The notes below the pieces were generated by a model. That model saw nothing but the letters and a program-made list of their open reading frames with translations. It was not told where the DNA came from and did no database searches. The position numbers and the translations under genes are program-made. 64,000 nucleotides of DNA, taken from assembly GCF_004353505.1 (NCBI RefSeq), contig NZ_SMNQ01000006.1, forward strand, positions 248,001 to 312,000, read 5' to 3'. This document shows positions 8,765 through 18,603 of this stretch, in pieces (the stretch's first letter is position 1; the number at the start of each line of letters is the position of its first letter). This DNA comes from Streptomyces sp. WAC05374. GTDB lineage: Bacteria; Actinomycetota; Actinomycetes; Streptomycetales; Streptomycetaceae.

Positions 8765-9304
8765 GTGAGCATCGACCCGGCCTCCATTCCGAATTTCGGT
8801 GGCCAGCCCCAGCCTGAAGAGGCCGCAGGACCGGCGGGCCCCGTCGTCCCCGACCAGGACCTCGTCAAGCAGCTCCTGGAGCAGATGGAGCTGAAGTACG
8901 TCATCGACGACGAGGGCGACCTCGCCGCCCCGTGGGAGGAATTCCGCACGTACTTCATGTTCCGCGGCGAGGCGGAGCAGCAGGTCTTCTCGGTGCGGAC
9001 CTTCTACGACCGCCCGCACCCGGTGGAGAACCGCGCGCAGATCCTCGAGACGATCGACGACTGGAACCGCCGCACCCTGTGGCCGAAGGTCTATACGCAC
9101 CTCCACGAGGACGAGCAGGGCGGCGCGACCGTACGGCTCATCGGCGAGGCGCAGATGCTGATCGGCACCGGCGTCAGCCTGGAGCACTTCGTGCAGTCGA
9201 CGGTGAGCTGGGTGCGCGCGTCGATCGAGTTCGACAAGTGGCTCGTGGAGCAGTTCGGCCTGGAGTCCGAGGGCGGCGACGCCGAGCCCGGCGACGAGGC
9301 CTGA
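8765..9304 (+). CDS. YbjN-domain protein
   Basis: 179 aa cytoplasmic protein of the YbjN / type III secretion chaperone-like fold, seen in LVKQLLEQMELKYVIDDEGD, FRTYFMFRGEAEQQVFSVR and the C-terminal helix ASIEFDKWLVEQF. The family is abundant in actinobacteria and has no established biochemical role. The GTG at 8765 is chosen because GAAGGGAAA precedes it. It ends 8 bp from the convergent mannosyltransferase gene. Confidence 0.82.
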   Translation: MSIDPASIPNFGGQPQPEEAAGPAGPVVPDQDLVKQLLEQMELKYVIDDEGDLAAPWEEFRTYFMFRGEAEQQVFSVRTFYDRPHPVENRAQILETIDDWNRRTLWPKVYTHLHEDEQGGATVRLIGEAQMLIGTGVSLEHFVQSTVSWVRASIEFDKWLVEQFGLESEGGDAEPGDEA

Positions 9305-9312
9305 GCCCCGGC

Positions 9313-10470
9313 CTACAGCGCCATCGGGGCGAGTACCAGCAGGTACGTCCCGTAGCCGAACGACACCCCGGCCAGGGCGGCGACCACCACGGCCGCCGCC
9401 CTCGGCCGGGCTCTGCGCAGCGCGCACGCCACCGGCACCAGCAGCGGGAACGCGGGCACCAGGAAGCGTGGCTTGGACTCGAAGAAGCCCGACCCGCCCA
9501 CCGCGATCACCACCAGCACCGCCGTGTACACCAGCAGCGGCAGCGGCGGCCGCTCCACCACCAGCAGCGCGGCCAGCACGACCCCCGCGCCGGTGAGCAG
9601 CAGAGACACCGTGAAGCCGAGGTCCATCGGCCTGGTCACCACCGAGCGCACGAAGCCGAGGGTGCCCGCCCCGAAGTCGAACCGGGACGTCCACCCCGCC
9701 TGCACGGCGAAGTACCCGCCCAGCGGGTCGCCCTTGCGCACGCCCACCCACAGCAGGTAGCCCGCCCAGCCCGCCGGTGCCACGGCCGCCCCCGCCCACA
9801 TGCGCCAGTCGGTGCGCCGCTCGCCGCGGAACAGGCGCCAGGCCTCGTACGCCACCGTCGCCCCGACCGCCGCGGCGACCGCGATGCCGTTCGGCCGCGC
9901 AGCCCCCGCCAGCGCCGCGAGGGCGCCCGCCCACAGCCAGCGGCGGGTGAGCAGCGCGTACAGCGACCAGGCCGCGAAGGCCGTCAGCAGCGGTTCCGTG
10001 TACGCCATGGACAGCACGATCGAGTGCGGCAGCAGGCCCCACAGCAGCACCAGGGTGGTCGCCACGTCCCGCCCGTACAGCTTCTCGCCGATCAGGTGGA
10101 TGCCCCACGCCGCCGCGCCCGCCGCCGTCCAGGACACCAGCAGCCCGGCCGTTCCGCCCGCCACCGGAAGCAGGACCGTCACCAGGCGCACCAGGCCGGG
10201 GTACAGGGGGAAGAACGCCAGGTCCGACTGGACGACGCCGTCCGGCCAGTACAGCGTCGTGCCGTAGCCGTGCGCGGCGATCGCCAGGTACCAGTCGGAG
10301 TCCCAGGACATGGCCAGCAGGGCGCGCGGCGAGCGGCCGGTGTGCCAGGCCCACAGCGCCATCACCGTCATCCCGGTGAGCCGTGCCGCGGCGAACAGCC
10401 CCAGCGCCGGCGCCGCCCGGTACAGCGCCGCACGCCACCGCGGCACGGGGCGGGCACCGGAGGCTGTCAC
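9313..10470 (-). CDS. Polytopic mannosyltransferase-like membrane protein (PIG-V-like, GT-C)
   Basis: 385 aa with about 8-9 membrane helices. The motif MSWDSDWYLAIAAHGYG in the first loop (Asp plus WYLxIAxxGY) is typical of the PIG-V-like mannosyltransferase family (GT-C fold, lipid-linked sugar donor), and FFPLYPGLVRLVT and PNGIAVAAA follow. The enzymes add mannose from polyprenyl-phosphate mannose to surface acceptors at the extracytoplasmic face; the acceptor here is unknown. The neighbouring genes are unrelated. Confidence 0.8.
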   Translation of the reverse strand: MTASGARPVPRWRAALYRAAPALGLFAAARLTGMTVMALWAWHTGRSPRALLAMSWDSDWYLAIAAHGYGTTLYWPDGVVQSDLAFFPLYPGLVRLVTVLLPVAGGTAGLLVSWTAAGAAAWGIHLIGEKLYGRDVATTLVLLWGLLPHSIVLSMAYTEPLLTAFAAWSLYALLTRRWLWAGALAALAGAARPNGIAVAAAVGATVAYEAWRLFRGERRTDWRMWAGAAVAPAGWAGYLLWVGVRKGDPLGGYFAVQAGWTSRFDFGAGTLGFVRSVVTRPMDLGFTVSLLLTGAGVVLAALLVVERPPLPLLVYTAVLVVIAVGGSGFFESKPRFLVPAFPLLVPVACALRRARPRAAAVVVAALAGVSFGYGTYLLVLAPMAL

Positions 10471-10729
10471 GTGGTCGAAGGTCTCGGCGGACAGGGTGCA
10501 CCTCCGTGCGCGCGTGAACGGTCACCCCGACCATGGGCGCCGCCCGCCCCGGGCGCGACCGCTGGGAGCCCGCCCGGGTGGTCCCCTCCGCCGGGCCCCC
10601 GCACGCGCGCGTGTCGCCGTGACAGGACGCCCGCCGGCGGCTAAAGGGCGCCCGGCCCGGCACGCCCGGCGGCGGCTGAGGGCGCCCCGGCCCGGCACGC
10701 CCGCCGGGCTACAGGGGTCGCCGCCGGGG
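10471..10729. repeat. Intergenic GC-rich degenerate repeats
   Basis: Between the mannosyltransferase and aminotransferase genes. GGGCGCCC(c)GGCCCGGCACGCCCG-type units occur at about 10646 and 10681, followed by two CGCCG-GGGCTACAGG copies just before the aminotransferase stop. I see no gene here. The second unit abuts the 3' end of the aminotransferase gene. Confidence 0.45.
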
Positions 10730-11893
<1,164 letters not shown>

Positions 11894-12001
11894 GGCGGCC
11901 ATCCTGGGCCGAAGCTCTGGAGTTGCTCAAGTGCGCTTTGGAGCGTGATCACCGGGGGGATCTCCCTGCCACACATCGTGCAACACACGGAGAAAAGGCA
12001 G

Positions 12002-12226
12002 GTGAGTGCCGTGGCGGAGGTCTTCTTCGACCTGTGGCCGCTCTTCATGGCGGGCATCCTGATCCTCGCCGTCGTCCGGTTCGTGCTGACGGGCGAGCCC
12101 CCGAGGAGCAGGGGGAGCCGGTGGGCGGACGGCGGCGGCTCGTCCTCCTCCTCGTCCTCCTCGAGCTGGTCGTCGTGCGGCGGTGGCTCCGGCTCGTCGT
12201 GCGGCGGCGGCTCGTCCTGTAGCTGA
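12002..12226 (+). CDS. Membrane-anchored Gly/Ser/Cys-rich mini-protein (copy 1)
   Basis: 74 aa. An N-terminal helix (FFDLWPLFMAGILILAVVRFV) is followed by a charged turn and a tail of Ser runs, then SSCGGGSGSSCGGGSSCS. Three Cys sit in a flexible Gly/Ser tail, as in the C-termini of TIGR04222-type actinobacterial membrane proteins. GTG start with GGAG 9 bp upstream (11989-11992). A second, similar gene follows at 12313 and both have an almost identical upstream element, so this looks like a tandem duplication. Function unknown; metal binding is a guess. Confidence 0.65.
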   Translation: MSAVAEVFFDLWPLFMAGILILAVVRFVLTGEPPRSRGSRWADGGGSSSSSSSSSWSSCGGGSGSSCGGGSSCS

Positions 12227-12312
12227 ACCTCTGGACTTGCTCAATTCGGATTAGGACGGGTGGCGGCGGGGGCATCCCCCTGACACGTACGACACGGGGG
12301 GATGTGAGGCAC

Positions 12313-12549
12313 ATGGAGATGGGCCTGATCGCCGCCGGCCTGATCGTCGTGGTGGGGTTCCTCATCGCGGTCGGTGCGGCGGGCGGGGGAAGGAACCGGC
12401 GCCGCTCGCGCTCCGGGAGCGCCTACGGCGGTTCCTCCGGAGGCAGTTGGTGGTCCGGTGACGGGGGCGGGTCGTCCTGCGGCGGGGGGTCGTCCTGCGG
12501 AGGCGGGTCCTCCGGGGGCGGCGGCGGATGTGGTGGCGGAGGTAGCTGA
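12313..12549 (+). CDS. Membrane-anchored Gly/Ser/Cys-rich mini-protein (copy 2)
   Basis: 78 aa (81 from the GTG at 12304). N-terminal helix GLIAAGLIVVVGFLIAVGAA, a basic RNRRRSRS stretch (positive-inside rule puts the tail in the cytoplasm or marks the border), then a WWSGDGGG segment and repeated SSCGGG units ending CGGGGS. Four Cys. It is a paralogue of the gene at 12002. The ATG at 12313 is preferred for its spacing from GGGGGGA at 12296-12302. Confidence 0.65.
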   Translation: MEMGLIAAGLIVVVGFLIAVGAAGGGRNRRRSRSGSAYGGSSGGSWWSGDGGGSSCGGGSSCGGGSSGGGGGCGGGGS

Positions 12550-12575
12550 CACGGGGCAGCCGGTCCGCGACCACG

Positions 12576-12612
12576 GAAGGCGCCCGGCGGTGAACTCCGG
12601 CCGGGCGCCTTC
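12576..12612 (+). terminator. Intrinsic terminator after mini-protein pair
   Basis: GAAGGCGCCCGG at 12576-12587 pairs perfectly with CCGGGCGCCTTC at 12601-12612, 13-nt loop. Confidence 0.8.
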
Positions 12613-12630
12613 TCGTTGGCGTTTTGTAGG

Positions 12631-12664
12631 GGTTCATGGTCGGTTCTTGTTGAACAGTTGAACC
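12631..12664. promoter_or_regulatory. GGTTC/GAACC inverted and direct repeats upstream of the DUF2617 gene
   Basis: Within the 255 bp between the terminator and the DUF2617 gene. GTTC-N5-GAAC at 12643-12655 and GTTGAAC / GTTGAACC copies form nested repeats about 200 bp upstream of the start. Possible regulator site; no known regulator assigned. The rest of this gap is moderately AT-richer promoter-like DNA. Confidence 0.35.
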
Positions 12665-12867
12665 GGCTGGCCCCCCAGGGGATGGAAACCACGTCAAGTT
12701 GGGTAAAAACGCTGTGAGTTCGCCGCAGTTCATGATTCTCTCGCTGTCGAGAACATCCAGTCCTTGGACCTCGTGCGTGGATTTCGAGACGGAGATCCCC
12801 CAGTCCCCCTGAACGTTTTCCGGGACGCCCCCGGTCCACCGTCAAACCCTGTTTGCGGAGCCGACCC

Positions 12868-13386
12868 ATGCTCACGACGCTCAAGACGTCCTACACCGAC
12901 ACCCGCGCCGCCGACCTCGCCTGGGCGCTGGGCCGGGAGGCGCTGCCCGCCCTCGCCGTCCTCGACCTCGAACTGTCCGGCGCCACACTCCAGCTCAGGC
13001 TGCTCGGCGCCTCCCACCAGGTACTGCTGGAGGAGGAGCGCGGGCGCTGTTCGGAGACCGTCGCCTGTATGCCGGGCAGCAGCACCCCGCTGCCGCTGGG
13101 GGTGGCGAAGCGGATCGGCGCGTGGGAGTACGAGTTCGCCGCGCGCGTCGAGACACTGTCGAAGGGCTCGTTCGCCGGCCGCGCCCAGGAGCTGCTGGCG
13201 CTCGTCGCCGACCATCCGAACGGCCTCGCCGGGACGTTCCCCGGTTCGCCGCACGCCTTCACCGCCATGCTCGCCCAGAGACAGGACGGCCAGGTGCGGT
13301 GGCGCACCTGGCACGCGTACCCCCAGGAGGGGCAGTTGGTGGTGACCAGGACCAGGGTGGGCGTTCGTATGCCCGCTTCCCTCTAG
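12868..13386 (+). CDS. DUF2617 family protein
   Basis: 172 aa, cytoplasmic. The pattern LTTLKTSYTDTRAADLAWALG, LSGATLQLRLLGASHQV and HPNGLAGTFPGSPHAFTAM is that of the actinobacterial DUF2617 family, which is commonly encoded next to a membrane-fused spermidine synthase, as here (speE-like gene 48 bp downstream). ATG with GGAG 7 bp upstream. No biochemical function is known; the conserved linkage suggests a role with the aminopropyltransferase-like protein. Confidence 0.8.
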   Translation: MLTTLKTSYTDTRAADLAWALGREALPALAVLDLELSGATLQLRLLGASHQVLLEEERGRCSETVACMPGSSTPLPLGVAKRIGAWEYEFAARVETLSKGSFAGRAQELLALVADHPNGLAGTFPGSPHAFTAMLAQRQDGQVRWRTWHAYPQEGQLVVTRTRVGVRMPASL

Positions 13387-13398
13387 GTGCACTCGTGT

Positions 13399-13417
13399 GG
13401 GTGACCAAGGGTCACCC
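13399..13417. promoter_or_regulatory. Perfect GGGTGACC inverted repeat before speE-like gene
   Basis: GGGTGACC (13399-13406), 3-bp centre, GGTCACCC (13410-13417). It is 17 bp upstream of the start codon and 12 bp after the DUF2617 stop. It may be an operator or an RNA hairpin that affects translation. Confidence 0.5.
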
Positions 13418-13434
13418 GTTCGTGACGTAGCGTT

Positions 13435-15027
13435 ATGCGCGTGATCGAAGCGCCGCACGTCTCCGTCGTCGTGCCGCCCGCACCGGGCGGCCGGGCGGCG
13501 CCGCCCGCGCGGCAGCGCGCGGGACGCCTCCTGGTGCTGGCCACGGTCTTCCTCTGCGCGGCGTGCGGACTGGTGTACGAGCTGGAACTGCTCGCACTGG
13601 CTTCATATTTGATCGGGGACTCCGTCAAGCAGGCGTCCGTCGTCCTGTCGGTGATGGTCTTCGCGATGGGTGTCGGCTCGCTCCTCGCCAAGCGGCTGCG
13701 CTGCCGGGCCGCCGTCGGCTTCGGGCTGCTGGAGGCGGCGCTGGCGCTGGTCGGCGGATGTTCGGCCCTGGTCCTGTACGCCACGTTCGCCTGGATCGGT
13801 GAGTCGCGGTACGCCCTGGTGGCGTTCTCCATGGCCATCGGGGTGCTCATCGGGGCGGAGATGCCGCTGCTGATGACGCTGATCCAGCGCATCTCGCGGC
13901 GGGCCGAGCAGGACGCGGGCGGCACGGTGGCCGACCTGTTCGCCGCGGACTACGTGGGGGCGCTCGTCGGCGGGCTGGCCTTCCCGTTCCTGCTGCTGCC
14001 GTGGCTGGGGCAGCTCACGAGTGCGCTGCTCACCGGGGCGGTGAACGCGGTCGCGGGCGGGGCGCTGGTGCTGTGGCTGTTCGGGCGGGACCTGACCCGG
14101 CGGGCGCGGCGGCTGCTGGTGGTGAGCAATGTGGCGGTGCTCGGGGTGCTCGCGACCGCGACCGTGCTGGTCGACGACTTCGAGCGGGCGGCGCGCCGGG
14201 CGGTGTACGGGGAGCGGGTGCGCGTCGCCGTCCAGACGGACGTCCAGGAGGTGGTGCTGACCGGCGGGCGGGGCGAACCGCCGGAGTTGTTCCTGGACGG
14301 GCGGCTGCGGGTCAGCGGGCGGGACGAGCACCGTTACCACCGGGCGCTGGTGCACCCCGCGATGCGCGGCCCGCACGGCCGGGTGCTGGTGCTCGGGGGT
14401 GGTGACGGGCTCGCGGTGCGGGAGATCCTGCGGCACGGCGGGGTGGAGTCGGTGACGGTGTTCGAGCTGGACCCGGGCGTGGTGCGGCTGGCCCGGTACG
14501 ACGAGGCGCTGACGCGGCTGAACGGGCAGGCGTACGCCGAGCCCCGGGTGCGGGTGGTGTACGGGGACGCGTTCGCCCGGCTGCGGGAGGCGGTGGCGGT
14601 GGGCGCGCGGTACGACGTGGTGATCTCCGACCTGCCCGATCCGGGCATCACGGCCAGTACGAAGCTGTACGCGGCGGAGTTCTACGGCCTCGCCGCCCGG
14701 GTGCTCGCCGACGGCGGGCGGCTGGCGGTGCACGCCGGGCCCATGGCGTCCCGGCCGCACACGTACTGGACGGTGGACGCCACGCTGCGGTCGGCCGGCT
14801 TCACGACGCGGCCCTACCGGGCGACCGGGCGGCTCTCCGGGTTCGCCGCGGGCCCCGACCGCTCCACGGGCGGCGGCACGGCGCCGTACGACTGGGGCTT
14901 CTTCCTCGCCGCGCGGGACCGGACGCCCCCGGACCCGCGGGTGGTGGAGGGGGTGCGCCCGGCGGTGGGGGCGCCGCAGCGTGGCCTGCCGCCGTCGACC
15001 CTGGTCCACCCCCGGTACGGGCAGTGA
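13435..15027 (+). CDS. Membrane-fused spermidine synthase-like protein
   Basis: 530 aa. Residues 1-240 hold about 6-7 membrane helices (for example [20 protein letters not shown] and [13 protein letters not shown]). Residues 260-500 form a spermidine synthase/methyltransferase-fold domain with [26 protein letters not shown], the nucleotide-binding [27 protein letters not shown] and VISDLPDPG. Soluble SpeE transfers an aminopropyl group from decarboxylated SAM to putrescine; the membrane-fused form has no proven substrate. DLPDP replaces the classic DSTDP, so the polyamine site differs. Start at ATG 13435, with GTG 13441 as alternative. Confidence 0.85.
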   Translation: MRVIEAPHVSVVVPPAPGGRAAPPARQRAGRLLVLATVFLCAACGLVYELELLALASYLIGDSVKQASVVLSVMVFAMGVGSLLAKRLRCRAAVGFGLLEAALALVGGCSALVLYATFAWIGESRYALVAFSMAIGVLIGAEMPLLMTLIQRISRRAEQDAGGTVADLFAADYVGALVGGLAFPFLLLPWLGQLTSALLTGAVNAVAGGALVLWLFGRDLTRRARRLLVVSNVAVLGVLATATVLVDDFERAARRAVYGERVRVAVQTDVQEVVLTGGRGEPPELFLDGRLRVSGRDEHRYHRALVHPAMRGPHGRVLVLGGGDGLAVREILRHGGVESVTVFELDPGVVRLARYDEALTRLNGQAYAEPRVRVVYGDAFARLREAVAVGARYDVVISDLPDPGITASTKLYAAEFYGLAARVLADGGRLAVHAGPMASRPHTYWTVDATLRSAGFTTRPYRATGRLSGFAAGPDRSTGGGTAPYDWGFFLAARDRTPPDPRVVEGVRPAVGAPQRGLPPSTLVHPRYGQ

Positions 15028-15099
15028 ACCGCCATGGCCCCCTATTGGCCTCGCGCACATGGCAGACGTGAGCGCCGGGCGTGGGTAGGCTCGGGCTCC

Positions 15100-15954
15100 A
15101 TGGAGCATGAGGTGTTCGTTCCGGTTGACGTAGAGACGCTCCGCGCCGCGCTGGCGGACCCCGCCCGGGTCGCCCCGTGCGTTCCGGGGCTCCAGCAGGA
15201 CGCGGACGCGTCGGCCGGCCCGCTCGCGGGCCGCCTCAAGGTGCGCGCCGGCGGTCACTCGATCACCTACCGGGGTGCCCTGCGCATCACCGCCCGGGAG
15301 GACGGCGCGTACGCCGTGGAGGGCGAGGGCGAGGAGGTGCGCGGCACCGGGTCGGTGAAGCTCGCCCTGACGGTGCGCACGTCGCCGGTGGCCGGTGGCA
15401 CCACGCTGCACTTCACCGGCACGACCAGTGCGGAGGGCCGGCTGGCGGAGCTGCCGGACGACGCGGCGGTCTCGGCGGCGCACCGGCTGCTGGACCGTTT
15501 CGCCGAGTCGCTGGCCGAGACGGCCACGACCGCCCCGGGCGCCGTCCGTTCCGGGGAGGACGACACCGGTGCCCTGGCCGCCGGTGAGGGCGCCGGTGAG
15601 CGGGACGTCGACGACGACGGGGTGGACCAGGGCGCCGAGGGCGCCGGGTCGGTGTTCGACGCCCCCGTACCGCCGCCGTCGCTGGACCCGCTGGCCGACG
15701 CGGAGTTCGAGGTGCCCGACATCCCGGACGGCGCGCTCCCCGACCCGGGTGCCGAGGCGGCACACGCGCGCCGGACCATGATCGGGCGCAGCGCCGAGGA
15801 GGTCGACCACGCCCCGCCGCGCGGGCGGTACGCGCCCACGCCCGGCCCGGAGACCGCGTCGACGACCGCCACCCTGCGGTGGCTGGCGCCCGCGGCCGCG
15901 CTGGCCCTCGCCTCCGCGGTGGTGGTCGGGCGGGCGCTGCGGCGCCGCAAGTAA
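15100..15954 (+). CDS. CoxG-like SRPBCC protein with C-terminal membrane anchor
   Basis: 284 aa. Residues 1-150 match the CO dehydrogenase subunit G (CoxG) SRPBCC family: MEHEVFVPVDVETLRAALAD, ARVAPCVPGLQ and GRLKVRAGGHSITYRG. A long acidic Asp/Glu/Gly/Pro linker follows, and a terminal helix (LAPAAALALASAVVVG plus RRRK) anchors it in the membrane with the tail inside. CoxG proteins help membrane attachment or maturation of molybdenum hydroxylases; no such hydroxylase is encoded here, so the role is open. It is 10 bp upstream of the aldose epimerase gene. Confidence 0.8.
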   Translation: MEHEVFVPVDVETLRAALADPARVAPCVPGLQQDADASAGPLAGRLKVRAGGHSITYRGALRITAREDGAYAVEGEGEEVRGTGSVKLALTVRTSPVAGGTTLHFTGTTSAEGRLAELPDDAAVSAAHRLLDRFAESLAETATTAPGAVRSGEDDTGALAAGEGAGERDVDDDGVDQGAEGAGSVFDAPVPPPSLDPLADAEFEVPDIPDGALPDPGAEAAHARRTMIGRSAEEVDHAPPRGRYAPTPGPETASTTATLRWLAPAAALALASAVVVGRALRRRK

Positions 15955-15964
15955 TGTCGGTGCC

Positions 15965-16759
15965 GTGACCAGTAGCGAACAGAGCGTCCGGCTCGCGGCC
16001 GGAGACGTCGAGTTGACGGTGCGTCCGGACAACGGATGCCGCATCGAGAGCCTGCGGATCGGCGGGACCGAACTGCTGCGGCAGGGCGACCGGTACGGCT
16101 GCTTCCCGATGGTGCCCTGGTGCGGGCGGACGGCGAACGGCCGGTTCCTCAGCGGGGCGACCTGGCACCGGCTCCCGCTGAACGCCCCGCCGCACGCCAT
16201 CCACGGCACCGGGCGCGACACCGCGTGGCGCACCGCCGTGGCGGACAAGGCGGAGGCGGTGTTCACCTACGACCTCGCCGAGCCCTGGCCGTATCCCGGC
16301 CGGGTCACGCAGACCTTCCGGCTCACCGAGGACGCCCTCACGCTCCAGCTCGGCGTGGAGACACACGGCGACTCCTTTCCGGCCCAGGCCGGCTGGCACC
16401 CGTGGTTCCGGCGGAACCTCGGCGGCGAGGACGTCACGCTCGACTTCACGCCCGCGTGGCAGGAGGAGCGGGGCGAGGACCACCTGCCCACCGGCAACCG
16501 GATCGCGCCCACGCCCGGCCCCTGGGACGACTGCTTCGGGATGCCGGAGGGGGTGGACGTCACCCTCACCTGGCCCGGGCAACTGGAGCTGAAGGTGACC
16601 AGCCGTGCCCCGTGGGTCGTGGTGTACGACGAGCAGGAGGAGGCGGTCTGCGTGGAGCCCCAGTCGGGCCCGCCGAACGGTCTGAACACCGCTCCGCACC
16701 TGGTGACGCCCATCGAGCCGCTGGAGATCGCCGCGACGTTCGCCTGGCGCGGGCTCTGA
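15965..16759 (+). CDS. Aldose 1-epimerase family protein
   Basis: 264 aa, galactose mutarotase-like beta-sandwich. Visible motifs: MVPWCGRTANGRFL (substrate Arg), HAIHGTGRD (catalytic His), QAGWHPWFRR (second His) and VCVEPQSGPPNGLN with the catalytic Glu. It interconverts anomers of aldoses in the cytoplasm; specificity is unclear. It ends 24 bp before pyrE, with which it may be cotranscribed. Confidence 0.88.
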   Translation: MTSSEQSVRLAAGDVELTVRPDNGCRIESLRIGGTELLRQGDRYGCFPMVPWCGRTANGRFLSGATWHRLPLNAPPHAIHGTGRDTAWRTAVADKAEAVFTYDLAEPWPYPGRVTQTFRLTEDALTLQLGVETHGDSFPAQAGWHPWFRRNLGGEDVTLDFTPAWQEERGEDHLPTGNRIAPTPGPWDDCFGMPEGVDVTLTWPGQLELKVTSRAPWVVVYDEQEEAVCVEPQSGPPNGLNTAPHLVTPIEPLEIAATFAWRGL

Positions 16760-16783
16760 CGGGGCGGCTTTAAGCTCGTGGGC

Positions 16784-17332
16784 ATGACTGACGTACGAGC
16801 CGATCTGCTCCAGCAGATCAAGGACAAGGCCGTGGTGCACGGCAAGGTGACCCTTTCCTCGGGTCTGGAGGCCGACTATTACGTCGACCTGCGCCGGATC
16901 ACCCTGGACGGCGCGGCCTCGCCGCTCGTCGGTCAGGTCATGCTCGATCTGACCGCCGACCTGGACTTCGACGCCGTCGGCGGTCTCACCCTGGGCGCCG
17001 ACCCGGTCGCCACGGCGATGCTGCACGCCGCCGCCGGGCGCGGCCGGACGCTGGACGCCTTCGTGGTCCGCAAGGCCGCCAAGGCGCACGGCATGCAGCG
17101 CCGTGTCGAGGGCCCGGACATCAAGGGACGCCGCGTGCTGGTGGTGGAGGACACCTCCACCACCGGCGGCTCCCCGCTGACCGCCGTCGAGGCGGTGCGC
17201 GAGGCCGGTGCCGAGGTCGTCGCCGTGGCGACGATCGTGGACCGGGCGACCGGTGCGGCCGAGAAGATCAGCCAGACGGCCGGGGTGCCGTACCTGTACG
17301 CGTACGCGCTCGACGAGCTGGGTCTCGCCTGA
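16784..17332 (+). CDS. pyrE: Orotate phosphoribosyltransferase
   Basis: 182 aa. Joins orotate and PRPP to give OMP in pyrimidine synthesis. The PRPP-binding motif VLVVEDTSTTGGSPL, the N-terminal LSSGLEADYYVDLRR and the KAAKAHGMQRRVEG loop are diagnostic. ATG at 16784 is chosen over the GTG at 16778 because MTDVRADLL is the usual family start. A 38-bp palindrome that contains a perfect parS site follows the gene. Confidence 0.95.
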   Translation: MTDVRADLLQQIKDKAVVHGKVTLSSGLEADYYVDLRRITLDGAASPLVGQVMLDLTADLDFDAVGGLTLGADPVATAMLHAAAGRGRTLDAFVVRKAAKAHGMQRRVEGPDIKGRRVLVVEDTSTTGGSPLTAVEAVREAGAEVVAVATIVDRATGAAEKISQTAGVPYLYAYALDELGLA

Positions 17333-17362
17333 CGCAAAGCGGTCATGACCTGCTGTTTTCTC

Positions 17363-17400
17363 AAGGGGTGGATGGTTTCACGTGAAACCGTCCGCCCCTT
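17363..17400 (+). terminator. pyrE terminator: 38-bp near-perfect palindrome
   Basis: Left arm 17363-17381, right arm 17382-17400. The only two mismatches are T/G oppositions, so the RNA stem would have two G-U wobbles. The palindrome begins with AAGGGG and ends with CCCCTT, 30 bp after the pyrE stop. Its centre is the parS site described separately. Confidence 0.7.
17375..17388. promoter_or_regulatory. parS: parS centromere site (ParB binding)
   Basis: GTTTCACGTGAAAC, a perfect match to the Streptomyces parS consensus. Chromosomal parS sites nucleate ParB complexes for segregation during sporulation and cluster around oriC, with some at a distance. This one sits at the exact centre of the pyrE terminator palindrome. 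Confidence 0.9.
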
Positions 17401-17516
17401 GTGGCACGCGGGGTGGAGCCCGCGGCGGAGTCTGGAAAGATGGGTGCGACGATGACGTCGCCCCCAGGTCAGGGATCAGCAACGCAACGCAACCGCAGAT
17501 CACAAGGAGCGGACAG

Positions 17517-18539
17517 ATGCCCATCGCAACCCCCGAGATCTACAACGAGATGCTCGACCGGGCGAAGGCAGGCAAGTTCGCCTACCCGGCCATCAATGTC
17601 ACCTCGTCGCAGACTCTGCACGCCGCCCTGCGTGGTTTCGCGGAGGCAGAGAGCGACGGCATCATCCAGATCTCGACCGGTGGCGCGGAGTTCCTGGGCG
17701 GCCAGTACAGCAAGGACATGGTGACCGGCGCGGTCGCCCTGGCCGAGTTCGCGCACATCGTCGCCGCGAAGTACGACGTCACGATCGCCCTGCACACCGA
17801 CCACTGCCCCAAGGACAAGCTGGACGGCTACGTCCGTCCGCTGCTCGACATCTCCGCCGAGCGCGTCGCCAAGGGTGAGAACCCGCTGTTCCAGTCGCAC
17901 ATGTGGGACGGCTCCGCCGAGACCCTCGCCGACAACCTGGCCATCGGCCAGGAGCTGCTCGCGAAGGCCGCCGCCGCCAAGATCATCCTCGAGGTCGAGA
18001 TCACCCCGACCGGTGGCGAGGAGGACGGCGTCAGCCACGAGATCAACGACGAGCTGTACACCACCGTCGACGACGCCATCCGCACCGCCGAGGCGCTCGG
18101 CCTGGGCGAGAAGGGCCGCTACCTGCTGGCCGCCTCGTTCGGCAACGTCCACGGCGTCTACAAGCCGGGCAACGTCGTGCTCCGCCCCGAGCTGCTCAAG
18201 GACCTCCAGCAGGGTGTCGCCGAGCGCTTCGGCAAGGAGAACCCGTTCGACTTCGTCTTCCACGGCGGCTCCGGCTCCACGGCCGAGGAGATCGCCACCG
18301 CGCTGGAGAACGGCGTCGTGAAGATGAACCTCGACACCGACACCCAGTACGCCTTCACCCGCCCGGTCGCGGACCACATGTTCAAGAACTACGACGGTGT
18401 GCTGAAGGTCGACGGCGAGGTCGGCTCCAAGAAGACCTACGACCCGCGCGCCTGGGGCAAGCTGGCCGAGGCGAGCATGGCCAAGCGCGTCACCGAGGCC
18501 TGCGCCGCGCTGCGCTCCACCGGCACCAAGCTGAAGTAG
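17517..18539 (+). CDS. fba: Class II fructose-bisphosphate aldolase
   Basis: 340 aa zinc aldolase that cleaves fructose 1,6-bisphosphate to DHAP and glyceraldehyde 3-phosphate. Signatures: YPAINVTSSQTLHAAL, IALHTDHCPKDKLDGY (catalytic Asp and zinc His), SHMWDGSAE, EVEITPTGGEEDG (class II GGEEDG loop), FGNVHGVYKPGN (zinc His) and FHGGSGS. ATG 17517 has AAGGAG at 17504-17509. Length and motifs are those of the long class IIa form. A terminator follows, so it is monocistronic. Confidence 0.97.
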   Translation: MPIATPEIYNEMLDRAKAGKFAYPAINVTSSQTLHAALRGFAEAESDGIIQISTGGAEFLGGQYSKDMVTGAVALAEFAHIVAAKYDVTIALHTDHCPKDKLDGYVRPLLDISAERVAKGENPLFQSHMWDGSAETLADNLAIGQELLAKAAAAKIILEVEITPTGGEEDGVSHEINDELYTTVDDAIRTAEALGLGEKGRYLLAASFGNVHGVYKPGNVVLRPELLKDLQQGVAERFGKENPFDFVFHGGSGSTAEEIATALENGVVKMNLDTDTQYAFTRPVADHMFKNYDGVLKVDGEVGSKKTYDPRAWGKLAEASMAKRVTEACAALRSTGTKLK

Positions 18540-18553
18540 CGCTCACGCCTCCG

Positions 18554-18592
18554 ACACGGGCCCGGCATCGCCTCCGCGGTGCCGGGCCTGTG
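18554..18592 (+). terminator. Terminator after fba
   Basis: Stem built on GGGCCCGGCA (from 18558) and TGCCGGGCC (from 18580) with the outer ACA / TGT extension. Confidence 0.75.
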
Positions 18593-18603
18593 ACACTGGT
18601 GGC

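Noticed and set aside
15100..15954. CoxG-like gene as evidence of a CO dehydrogenase locus
   Set aside because: No coxSML or molybdenum hydroxylase genes nearby.
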